Assembly (NCBI GenBank): GCA_009746045.1
Contig: RPFO01000578.1
Location: 190,915-254,914 of the forward strand
Direction: 5' to 3'
DNA length: 64,000 bases
Source: Mesostigma viride
Lineage: Eukaryota > Streptophyta > Mesostigmatophyceae > Mesostigmatales > Mesostigmataceae
The position numbers and the translations under genes are program-made. This document shows, piece by piece, positions 53,576 through 63,163 of the stretch. How positions within the stretch are numbered: position 1 is the stretch's first letter; every line of letters starts with the position of its first letter. The notes beneath the pieces were generated by a model. It had not been told where the DNA came from, did not search any database, and saw only the letters and a list, made by a program, of their open reading frames with translations.

Positions 53576-55321
53576 ATGGATCCAGTGGGTGGAGATATGT
53601 CGCCTATACCTACCAATAATAATAATAATACTACTACTAATAACATTAACAATAACAATACTCGTGGTAACCGACGGGACTCCTTGGAAACGGTACACCA
53701 TCTCACTCCTCAAGGTATTCTGCGTACCTCACCGCCTTCTCCTGTTGCTGGTGGTCGCCGTCGTCCCTCAATTACCCCACCTACCTATGAACAACGTATT
53801 TCCCAAGTCAGATTTAGTGAGGAACCTTCTTTCGTTGTGAACCAGGCCCCTGCCCCTTCTGCAACCTTGGCTCACCCCTCCAGCAGGTCCTCACACACTA
53901 ACAATGCTCCTAGGCCTCCTTCCCACCCTGTGCCTTCAATGCCTGCTATTAACACGGGTCGTACCTCGGCCCCTGTCGGCCCTTCTGGGCGCCCTAGTGC
54001 AGTTCCCTTTTCCCACCTGCTTCCTGGTCCTACCCTGAGACGGCCTATGAGGCTGCCCAGGTTCCTACCCGTGTGGCTGATTTAGAAGTTAATAATGATT
54101 TCAGTACCATGCCCCTAGATGATAGGAATTATGATCATTTTGCCTATTCCTCTCTTCGTGAGCAATATACTGTCCCCTTCTCCTATGGGCACCATCCGGA
54201 AACGGTGGCTCCCTCTAGACCCCTACCCAAGACTTTTCCTATCCCTTCCTTCTATCCCGCTTATGTAGCAGTGGAAGATAGTGGCCCTATGGGAAAAACT
54301 GATTCTTCTAATCCCCCTAAGCCTCCTGCTCTTCCCCTCTTTGCCAACCTTCCTAAGCTGGATGTCAAGTCTACCCCTCAACAGTTTTTCACCTTCATTA
54401 TGTTGCTCACCCAGAACACAGAGTCCTGGCAGAACCACAATAGGTGGCGCCTCTCTGATGCTGTACTAGTTCCTCATTATCTTACTACCTGCATTACTCC
54501 TGAACTTGCTAACCTCATCCAGTGTGAGTCTCTTGCCTCTCATGCCTACCCAAACTCTGTAGCAGAATTGTTCAAGCGTTTAGAGAACCATTTAGTCCCT
54601 CCCGATGCAGATTGGCAGGATAGATTATCCTTTGGCACCTTGCAGCAGGGTACCAAGTCCTTCAAAGAATATATGAAAGAGTTTGATGCTCAGATGGTAC
54701 GAATTAGGGATTTGTCGGGTGCAGAAGTACGTGCTCGCTTCCTTCAGGGCCTCAGTAGACCCTTATTGCGTGAAGTCAAGCGCCAGTTCTCTGCCTACCG
54801 TTTTACTGACCTGCCCCTCAAGCATGTGCGCAGCATCTTTTACGAGTAGCAGATTTCTTCTCCACACCTTCTCTTCCTACCCGTTCCCGTATTAATAATA
54901 TAGCCTTACCCCTGAGGAGGAGAACTCCTATGTAGAAGAATTAGATATCTGTGTGACTGACCTTTCAGCTCTGGATGTCTCTCATATTACCTGCTATCAT
55001 TGTAAGGAAGTAGGTCACCTTAAACGTGAGTGCCCCAAGTTCCTTTCGGGTGCTCCCCCTCATCCCGACGCTCGCCCTCCTCGTACCCCTCAGCGTGCTC
55101 CTATTCGTCCCACTTCAGGACGCATTCCTTCAGCTACCCCTAGTAGGCTGAATGCTGTGCAGACAGGATCCCCAGGGTTCCCCTATGATAATCAGGCTCC
55201 CGCACCCTCTTCAATCCCTCGTGACCCTCCAGCAGTGGCTTTTCCGCCAGGGTCTTCTTCGGGGTTCGTTCCTATGGATTTGGGGGGGAGGGGGAACAGT
55301 AGGCCTGTCAGCCGGGGGTAA
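53576..55321 (+). CDS. gag: Gypsy gag, interrupted by three frameshifts
   Basis: ATG at 53576 opens an Asn/Pro/Ser-rich N-terminus (to about 54010). The frame then moves by -1 and continues with the capsid-like region (WRLSDAVLVPHYLTTCI, FKRLENHLVPPDADWQDRL, KSFKEYMKEFDAQMVRIRDL) to about 54840. Two further -1 moves near 54840 and 54890 lead to EEENSYVEELDICVTDLSAL and the zinc knuckle CYHCKEVGHLKRECP (CX2CX4HX4C), followed by a Pro-rich tail. All three shifts sit at short homopolymers (TTTT, TTTT, CCCC), which suggests missed bases in sequencing or recent decay. Confidence 0.85.
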
Positions 55322-55342
55322 CCTGGACAGGTCCTTAGATAG

Positions 55343-58300
55343 TACCCCAGATATAATTTTTGCTTGCCTGTTTTTATAACCTCTGTAGGAGCTGAATCAT
55401 CCCTACCACTACGTGTGCGTCCTCTTATGTTCTTGAATGGTGGCTTAACCGTCCCTCATACTGTTGTAGACCCCTTCCTGCATGCTGATGAACTCTTGAA
55501 TGTCTCTGTGTTAGTGGATAGCGGTGCGGCTAGCTCCTTTGTGAGCGAGGCCCTAGTTAGGCGTTTAGGACTAGTCCCTACCCCTCACACAAAAACTGTC
55601 ACTGTCCATTATGCTGACGGTCGCACCAGTCATTCCCCGGGTACGGTGTCCCTTCCCCTGGTCATACAAGGACGTACGGTCAACCTGACGGCCACTATAG
55701 GCCCTATCACTACAGCTGATGTATTACTAGGATTAGATTGGCATCAGGATAATAAAATCACTATTAATTATGATACTATGGTCATTTGGTTTCCAGATAG
55801 CTCCTACTGGGTACCAGAACGTCATTATAGATTAGAAAATTTATCCTTGGTAGATATTACTCCTCCTACACCTGTTGATCCTCCTGTGAGACCTATACCT
55901 GAAGTATTAATGTCCAATGACGAATTGCGATCTGAACTAAAGGAATATGGATACCTATTATGTATGTTCCTTCAGTTAGAAGTACAAGAGATACCTATCA
56001 CTAATAATAGTGTGGATATAGATGTAAATACAGTGGATACAATAGGAGTGGGATTTACTGAAAATGAAATAGTAAGATACATGGCTGTGATAGATTCCTC
56101 AAAAGTATTTGAAGAAAAGACTCCTTCTTATCCTCCTCCTCGTTCTGTTTTACACCGTGTAGTTATCAAGGACGGTGCAGTTCCTACGCACTCTCCGATG
56201 TATAGAATGGGCCCTACAGAATTAAAGGAACTAAAACAGATTTTAGTATCACTATTAGAAGCAGGATTGATAGAGCCTAGTAACTCCCCCTACTCCGCTG
56301 GTGTCCTGTTAGTTCCTAAACCAAATGGCAAGTTTCGCCTAGTTACTGATTATAGGAAGCTAAACGATATTACTGTGAAGTCTAAATACCCTCTACCTCG
56401 TATTGATGATATATTTAATAAGGTTAAAGGTTCTACCTGTTTCACAGTACTAGATTGTGCGGATGGTTTTTGGCAACTACGTATAGCTCCTGAGGATTGC
56501 CACAAAACCGCCTTTGCTACCCCTTTTGGGCATTACCAGTTTAGAGTAGCGGCTATGGGACTCTGTAACTCTCCTGCCTCTTTCCAAATGTTAATGAATG
56601 AAGTGCTTAGACCTGTTATGGGAAATTCCCACCTTCCTCAAGTGTCCTCTGATTTAAAGGATCCTTCCTTCTCCTCTGTTTCTTTATCTGAGCATGACCG
56701 TTCTTGTGCTCAAGCTTACTTAGATGATATCCTTATTTATTCTCCTGATTTTGAAACGCACCTACGTGATTTAAAGAAAGTATTAGAAATCATGGCTGAA
56801 AATTCTTTATGGGCGCGCCGTGCTAAAGTTCGCTCTGGTAGAAGTGTCCCATTCTTAGGGCACGTTCTGTCAGATGCCGGGGTCGCTACCGACCCGGATA
56901 AGACTAAGTCAATTCAGGAATGGCCTACCCCTACCGACGTTAAAGGTGTACGTAGTTTTCTAGGAATTGCTTCTTACTATAGGCGTTTTATCCCGCGTTT
57001 CGCAACTATAGCAGCTCCTATTAATCATCTATTAAAGAAGGATATCCCCTTTGTTTGGAGTAGTGAATGTCAGTCGGCTTTTCAGTGTCTAAAATCCCTA
57101 CTCCTCTCCCCTCCTGTACTCATCCTACCGGATACTACTAAACCCTTTGTTGTAGCCACAGATGCTAGCAAGGTAGCTATAGGGGGCGTCCTTCTCCAGG
57201 ATCAGGGTCAGGGCTTACAGCCAATCGAGTATATCTCTAGGACAATGCTTCCTGCGGAGCGTAACTATCCCGTCCACCAGCAAGAACTATTAGCTGTGGT
57301 GTACTGTTGCCACGCGTGGCAGCACTTTCTTAAAGGTGCTCAATTTGATGTTTGTCTGAATGAACCCTGTGAGATTGATCCTTATAGATTAGTTATCCAG
57401 ACAGATCACCGCCCTCTTACCCATCTTCTCTCACAACCCAACCTTACCCCTCGTCAAGCGCGCTGGATGGAGTTTTTAGCACAGTTCTCCCCTTTTAAAC
57501 TTCAGTATGTTAAGGGTGTAGATAACATAGTACCAGATGCACTCTCTCGTCGTGCAGATTACTCCTTTTTCGAGGACCTTGATGTTCTCAATACTACTCT
57601 AGTTCCTACTACTATGGGTGTAACCCCGTATGGTGAACTACCTGATGATGAATCCTATGCCTACCTCTTTCATACAGCTGTTCGCATGCCTGATCTCCTT
57701 TCTCACGTAGGACTCTCTCTCCCGTGTGAGGCCCTTCCTGTGGTCTCGGTGGGGGGGGAGGGGAAAAATAAAATTTCTATACCGCTTAGCCATATAGCGA
57801 CTAGGTCAGGAAAGTCTTATGAACACATAGTCCCTCTAGGACCTCCCCTTCTCTTTGGCAAGGCGGTAGGAGATCTCTTTAAACCTGTTCTGGATACCTC
57901 TGTAGCGATGCCTACCTCTGATCTCGAACGTCTTATTAGTAGATTTACGGCCACTGAGCCGGAAGCATTAGCTGCCATTGCTGCCCATCCCCAACAATTA
58001 GGCAAGCACCCTTGTAAATTTGTAGGTGGATTTTTATATGTGCAGATAGCAGATTCTCCCCCTCAATGGCGCCTGTATGTCCCTCCTATCTGTCGCTCCT
58101 CCTTGCTCTTTGAGTTGCATGACTTAGCTGCTCACCAGGGTGGTAAACGGGTACGGGACCTAGTAGCCCGCTCTTACTACTGGCCTTCCCTTTTAAAGGA
58201 TGTAGATGAGTATGTTAGAACCTGTCAATCTTGCCAGGAGATGAAACCCAACAATGTAGGACAGATAGCAGAGCCTAGGACCTTACCTGATCCCATCATG

Positions 58301-59434
58301 CCGTGGGACTCCATTATGATGGATTTTGTAGGACCTTTTAGGAAGAATGATAGAGGTAACGCCCAGATCCTTGTTTTTGTAGATCGTTTTACTCGTATGT
58401 GTCATCTCGTGCCGTGTCCCTTAGAACTCACCGCACGCGATTGCGCACGCCTATACCTTAATAACGTATATAGATATCATGGTTTGAGTAGGCAGTTTAT
58501 TAGTGATAAGGATAAGTTATTCACTTCTGATTTTTGGCAGCAGTTCTTCGCTGCTATCGGTACCAAGGTCACCTTCGGTACTGCCTACCACTCCTCCTCG
58601 TCTCATTTAGTAGAACGTTTGAATAGGGTAGTGGAAGAAGCTCTGCGTCACTATGTGAATGGCTCTGGGAGTGATTGGGAGGATTACCTATGTTTGGTAG
58701 AGTTTTCCCTTAACAATTGCCCTCAGGCTGCGCATGGTTATACGCCCTTCTTCCTAGATACTGGTAGACAACCTCTTACCCCTACCTCTCTTTTAGCTAG
58801 TCCTTTAAGGGACAAGGATGATGTGTCCCGGGATACTGTAGAAGGTGTGCAGGCGTTATTAGATAAGATGAAGAATGCACACGACAACGCTATTGCAGGG
58901 TACCATAGGGCGCAGGCCAAATACCTTGCTAGGTTGCGTGCCTCATTAGATAGAAGAGCACCTGAGATAGAAATAGGAGATTTAGTCTTAGTAGAAGGCC
59001 CCCGTGTTGGCCGCTTCGCTCATAAGTTCGAAGCTGAACTGAAAGTGAAACTTAGGCCCGCCTTCTTAGGACCTTTCCGTGTGTTGTCTAGAGTAGGTAA
59101 TTTTCTGTATGAGATAGATATTCCTACCTCTTGGCAGACCCACTCTCGCACCTTTCATAGAAGCCAGCTGAAGCTCTATCATCAGAGCACGTTCGCTGGT
59201 AGAGAATTGGCCCCTGCCCCTTTAGAGCATAACCCGGATACTGGTGAGGTAGAGGATGAGGTAGAGGGTATCGTGGCCCATAGAGATATCAAAAAAGGCC
59301 GCGGTACCCAGCGCCAGTATAAGGTGAAGTGGATGTATGCTCGTAGTGAGGTAGATAAGGTCTGGTATACTGAGAGTGAGCTAGATGGGTGTAGTCGCCT
59401 GCTGCAGGAGTATAAAACCCTGCATAAGCTCTAG
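55343..59434 (+). CDS. pol: Gypsy pol polyprotein with chromodomain
   Basis: Open without interruption; the first ATG is at 55427, but pol is probably made as a gag fusion. The aspartic protease has VLVDSGAASSF and LLGLDW. RT has RLVTDYRKLNDITVKSKYP, FATPFGHYQFRVAAMGLCN and AYLDDILIYS (near 56715), with an insertion of about 30 residues before YLDD. RNase H has FVVATDASKVAIGGVLLQD and ends QTDHRPLTHLL. The integrase has a zinc region (HDLAAHQ...CQSCQ), the triad in MMDFVGP, SDKDKLF and SSHLVERLNR, and a GPF block (FLGPFRVL). The C-terminal chromodomain (VEGIVAHRDI...YKVKWMYA...ELDGCSRLLQEY) should target chromatin. Codons are AT-richer than those of ORF3. Confidence 0.97.
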   Translation, partial: YPRYNFCLPVFITSVGAESSLPLRVRPLMFLNGGLTVPHTVVDPFLHADELLNVSVLVDSGAASSFVSEALVRRLGLVPTPHTKTVTVHYADGRTSHSPGTVSLPLVIQGRTVNLTATIGPITTADVLLGLDWHQDNKITINYDTMVIWFPDSSYWVPERHYRLENLSLVDITPPTPVDPPVRPIPEVLMSNDELRSELKEYGYLLCMFLQLEVQEIPITNNSVDIDVNTVDTIGVGFTENEIVRYMAVIDSSKVFEEKTPSYPPPRSVLHRVVIKDGAVPTHSPMYRMGPTELKELKQILVSLLEAGLIEPSNSPYSAGVLLVPKPNGKFRLVTDYRKLNDITVKSKYPLPRIDDIFNKVKGSTCFTVLDCADGFWQLRIAPEDCHKTAFATPFGHYQFRVAAMGLCNSPASFQMLMNEVLRPVMGNSHLPQVSSDLKDPSFSSVSLSEHDRSCAQAYLDDILIYSPDFETHLRDLKKVLEIMAENSLWARRAKVRSGRSVPFLGHVLSDAGVATDPDKTKSIQEWPTPTDVKGVRSFLGIASYYRRFIPRFATIAAPINHLLKKDIPFVWSSECQSAFQCLKSLLLSPPVLILPDTTKPFVVATDASKVAIGGVLLQDQGQGLQPIEYISRTMLPAERNYPVHQQELLAVVYCCHAWQHFLKGAQFDVCLNEPCEIDPYRLVIQTDHRPLTHLLSQPNLTPRQARWMEFLAQFSPFKLQYVKGVDNIVPDALSRRADYSFFEDLDVLNTTLVPTTMGVTPYGELPDDESYAYLFHTAVRMPDLLSHVGLSLPCEALPVVSVGGEGKNKISIPLSHIATRSGKSYEHIVPLGPPLLFGKAVGDLFKPVLDTSVAMPTSDLERLISRFTATEPEALAAIAAHPQQLGKHPCKFVGGFLYVQIADSPPQWRLYVPPICRSSLLFELHDLAAHQGGKRVRDLVARSYYWPSLLKDVDEYVRTCQSCQEMKPNNVGQIAEPRTLPDPIMPWDSIMMDFVGPFRKNDRGNAQILVFVDRFTRMCHLVPCPLELTARDCARLYLNNVYRYHGLSRQFISDKDKLFTSDFWQQFFAAIGTKVTFGTAYHSSSSHLVERLNRVVEEALRHYVNGSGSDWEDYLCLVEFSLNNCPQAAHGYTPFFLDTGRQPLTPTSLLASPLRDKDDVSRDTVEGVQALLDKMKNAHDNAIAGYHRAQAKYLARLRASLDRRAPEIEIGDLVLVEGPRVGRFAHKFEAELKVKLRPAFLGPFRVLSRVGNFLYEIDIPTSWQTHSRTFHRSQLKLYHQSTFAGRELAPAPLEHNPDTGEVEDEVEGIVAHRDIKKGRGTQRQYKVKWMYARSEVDKVWYTESELDGCSRLLQEYKTLHKL

Positions 59435-59510
59435 TTGTAGACCTTCTCCTCTCTTATGTTATGTCTGCTGTCGACGGATGGTTGGTTGTCCCCTCCCCTC
59501 CGCAGCCGTC

Positions 59511-61821
59511 ATGTCAGAGCCTACCCCTCCGGCTGAGAGCTCGCTGCCGTCCCCGCCCCCACCGGACCCTGAGCTGTATTTCGAGGCCCTTCCGGGCCGC
59601 TGGGTGTCGCGATCTAGTTACCCGGGTGGCGTGGTGCAGCCGGCCCTTCAGGCCCAACATGCGGGCTTAGTCAGGGCGGCCCTCTTCGGGGTCACGTGGT
59701 ATGGTCCTTCCCCTGATGAGCCGCACCAGCTTGTCCTGCACGGGTTCGATGATGCCGGACACTGTTTGTTGGGGTGTGGTTCCAGCTGTCCCGCCTTGGG
59801 GCAGATAGATGCGGTTCTCCGGTGTTGCCGTGTGTTCTCCTACCTCTCCACTCCTGTGGGCCGTACCTGCCTACGGGAGGTGTTCCCGTGGCTTCCAGCT
59901 GAGGGTGATGCTGAGGTAGACGAGAACCCCTGCGACCTTTTACGGGCCGTAGAGTTCATGGAGATAGCTGATCAGTCGGCGGGACTAGCGGTTAGTGGTC
60001 CTACCCCTTCGGGCGCCCCAGCCGAGGTACATTATACTCCAGATTATTCTGCCTCGAGCGCTGCGTCCGCCTCCTCGGTCTGTTCCTCCCTCTCCGGTCC
60101 CGTCGTCCCCTCGGTCGACCCGGGATGTCGCAGTGGAGCCTACCCCTTCGGGTTTGCCTGATCCTCTTTCGGCGACGGTCTCGGCTATGCAGGCTCAGAT
60201 CCAGTCTTTGACCACGGCGTTTGGGGCCTTCCTTGCGGCCCAGGCGCAGGTCCCGGCCACGCCGGCTGGATCCGCGCCCCCTACCCCTTCTGTCGCCCCG
60301 GCGACTACGGCTTCGCCCGCGCCCCCGCCTGCGCCCGCGGTCGCTGTGGTTCCGGCGGCTCCTGCGACTCCTGCTGCCTCTGCGCCTGTTACCGCTCTAC
60401 CTGCGCCTACGCGGGAGTCTCCTGCCCCTGTTAGCTCGCCCTCCGTCGCTGCTTCCGAGCCTCCTCCCGCTCAGGCGCAGACGTCGCGGGGTTTCTTTGG
60501 CGATACTAGCGGGCTTCCCAGACTTTGGGAGGGTGGTCCTCCGCAGAGGATTCCGGTTCCTGACTGGGGCCTGGATGGTAGTCAATCTTATGCAGGACTG
60601 CCTGTCCCTACGGGCCCCATTTTCAACATGTGGCCTGAGGGTGCACCGGCAACGGAGACCGGCGCGCCTGCGTCGTTGGCGGGTCCGTCACGGCCCTCTC
60701 TGGCTTCGGGTCCGGCGCGACCTCCTGTTTTACCAGTGCCCCCTGCGTCGGTGTCGGCTCCTGCCCCTGCGTCAGCCCCTGCTCCGGTCCCTCCTCCTTC
60801 GGCCTCGCGGTCTTTGGCCGCGGTTGTTCGGTCCACCGGTCAGGATCCTCGCGCCACCCGCGCTGCCGATTCCCTCAGGGAGTTGTCCCAGGGTGATCGG
60901 GACAGGGCTCCTTCTGTGGTGCACGCGACGCCGGAGTCGCGTGACACGCCCATTCCGGGGTATGGTATGTCCGCACTCGCCTGCCGACAGTGTGACCTGC
61001 CGCGCGCCTCTGCTGAGCTTGCCATCTCTCCCATGTCCTATGGGTTCTCCCAGGTGTGTCGGGCGCCCCGGGATCGTGGCCTACCCATTGAGACTGATCG
61101 GCCTCCGTTCGACATGGTTATTTTAGCTGATCCGGTGTTCGAGGGTGAGATCCTGGTCCGGCGCGTCCTGTATCGCTGGGCGAGGCGCCACAACGACTTG
61201 GACACCTACGGTGGGTTTCAGTGGGCTTACCCTCCCCCTCTGGGCATTATGGCTTCGGATGCCCTTACAGTAGAGTTTCCTGCGGTGCCGGGTGCGGCGT
61301 ACACTACGGTCCTCCAGCCCATCCTTGAGTGGGATGCCCGCCGCCCGGCGCCTATCCCGGGCCAGGGTCTAGACTCCCGCGGTCACCCTCCTCCTCGTGC
61401 CAGCGACTACCTAGAGACATTCGGGTCGCGACAGTGTGTTCGTCGGTGGCGCTCCCGCGAGGTTCGGCACATCCGGTTGTGGCCGTCCAACGTGGAGCCC
61501 CTGGTGGACCTGTTCTTCCCGACGGGTATGCGCCCTCGGATTCGGTACCATCGCCTCCTCCTGCGGGCCCTTTGCCTGATCGCGGTAGAGCCTTTCCTTC
61601 GCCTCTTTGCCTGTGGCTTTCTGGACTGGGCCCGTGGCCAGGTCGTCCTCACGCAGCATAGGTATTACTGGGCCTTCCTGGGCCTCTTTCCTGACGGCGT
61701 GTGGGCCGATGTTTTCCTCACTGTAGATAGGCATGACAATGTTGAGGATGTGGCTCACTACCAGGCCTACCTGGAGGTCCTGCTGGCCTCTCGTGGCACT
61801 TACCAGACGGATGGCCACTAG
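59511..61821 (+). CDS. Third ORF (ORF3) of the gypsy element, one frameshift
   Basis: A sense ORF of about 770 residues after pol, in the position of an envelope gene. ATG at 59511 opens a frame to 60161; the rest is in the next frame (59995-61821), so one +1 shift lies at about 60000-60160. The N-terminal domain has ALPGRWVSRSSYPGG, CLLGCGSSC and REVFPWLPAEG. A Pro/Ala-rich linker contains a short helix (MQAQIQSLTTAFGAFLAAQ). The C-terminal domain has FACGFLDWARGQVVLTQHRY and AFLGLFPDGVWADVFL. The minus-strand gypsy has the same landmarks. No signal peptide or membrane anchor is apparent. Its GC-rich codons differ sharply from gag-pol. Function unknown. Confidence 0.75.
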
Positions 61822-62183
61822 ATAGAGGGCCTTAGGCCCGACCTGAGGGTGTTGTCCCTCCGGTATGTAGAGTCGCCCTCATATTCTGGCCAGTTGGTTG
61901 GCTGTTCTTGGTCCTTAGCGCTGATGTGTTTACTCTGTGTGTCCTGCCCAGTGCCGTCCCCCCCGGCCAGGACTCCGTTCCAGGCAGTTAGGGGAACCTA
62001 CCACCAGGCTTGGTGCTGGCTAACCCTACACCACCCGGCGTGGTGGTGGAGACCGTGTGAACTATTGGTGCTTTGTATCTGGGATGGTCTATCGATTGTG
62101 TTGGTGTGCTGGGTGCGTTAGGATTATTTTCCTACCCCTCTGGTTCCCTCCTCTCTGCGTAGGGAGAGGGCTCCCTACCTTTT
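61822..62183 (+). other. Gypsy 3' untranslated region
   Basis: Between the ORF3 stop and the polypurine tract; no coding content recognised. Confidence 0.6.
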
Positions 62184-62196
62184 GTGGGGGGGGAGG
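62184..62196 (+). other. Polypurine tract of the complete gypsy element
   Basis: GTGGGGGGGGAGG directly abuts the 3' LTR. Confidence 0.9.
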
Positions 62197-62767
62197 TGTT
62201 ACGTCGCGTAACAATTCGTTGTAGTTACGGACGTAAATTAGGTCCTTGGCCTCGGTTGTTCCTAGGTTACGTGCAGTTCTAGTTTGGACATGATTGTCCC
62301 CGTAACAGTACTGTGGTATAGTGGGTGCCTTTGGGCGCCGCGCCGCGTACTATATTAGTGGTCCTTATCCTTTTGTAGAATGTAGTGGACAGGCGTGCAT
62401 CTGTGCACCTGCTTGTGTTTCTGTGTTTCTGCAGGCGAGGGCCAGGTCGGCCCGAGCCTGTTGGACCGTTGGTGACCATTTATGCACGTTCCACTCCTTG
62501 TGTGGTCACTCGGCGTGTGTTAAATGAATTAACACATATTAGCTTGGGTCACGGCAGTTTAGTTGTGTTTCCTTCCTCTTTTCCTGGAGTAAACGGGTTT
62601 GATTAAATGGTCTATGGCATATTACAGTAGTACATATGTAAATGCATTGAGATCTGGTTCGTCTCGGTCGTCTTTCGCTAGGGGTGTAATAAGAAGCAGC
62701 CTCACTAGTTTAGGTAGTATCAGGACAGGTAGAGGTAGAGGTGGCGGCCGAGGCTTGCGGCGTAACA
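62197..62767 (+). repeat. 3' LTR of the complete gypsy element (571 bp)
   Basis: Same length as the 5' LTR, about 7 substitutions, ends CGTAACA. Confidence 0.98.
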
Positions 62768-62772
62768 CAATC
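62768..62772. repeat. Target-site duplication CAATC (right)
   Basis: Matches 51987-51991. Confidence 0.95.
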
Positions 62773-63163
62773 CTATCTGATTATGATTTGTTAAATGCAG
62801 GGGGGGAGCATGCTGCAACGGAATAGTAAGGATTCAATTAATTAATTGATTGTAAGGAAAGCCATCCACTATATAATGCATGAGAGGACATGAGACACAA
62901 CTTCCGAGAAGGAGGCCGGGTGACGTGCCCTCCTTTGTACTGGATCATGCCGGCCACCATCTGCTTGAAAGAGGCGCTCTCAGCCGCATTGAAGCAATGC
63001 CGTTCTCGATAAAAAATTCGGCAGCCAGCAGCTGGACACCTTTCTCGTCGACGGGAACCAGCCATTTGGTGATGCTCAGAGGGGATTCATAGGTGTTTGC
63101 TCAATTTCACAAGTCTTCAAATGAGTAAAAAAAAAAATCTTTCAGATCTGAGGGTACCTAAAG
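62773..63163. other. Spacer, no gene recognised
   Basis: Short non-coding segment between the gypsy element and the satellite. Contains ATTAATTAATTGATTG near 62838, a motif also seen (as TTAATTA-type runs) beside LINE fragments. Confidence 0.4.

Larger units (their letters stand above)
51992..62767 (+). mobile_element. Complete Ty3/gypsy chromovirus (10,776 bp)
   Basis: Contains both LTRs, 5-bp target duplication, leader, two small upstream ORFs, gag with zinc knuckle, pol (protease, RT, RNase H, integrase, chromodomain), a third ORF, polypurine tract and 3' LTR. LTR identity near 98.8% implies a fairly recent insertion. Pol is intact over 1,356 codons, but gag, the gag-pol junction and ORF3 carry frameshifts. 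The related minus-strand copy at 1.7-9.5 kb has the same order. Confidence 0.97.

Noticed and set aside
54001-54020. Programmed -1 frameshift site in gag
   Set aside because: TCCCTTTTCCC does not form a canonical slippery heptamer in the zero frame; an indel is more likely.
59511-61821. ORF3 as an envelope gene
   Set aside because: Position fits, but there is no signal peptide, fusion-like segment or C-terminal membrane anchor, and the linker is Pro/Ala-rich.
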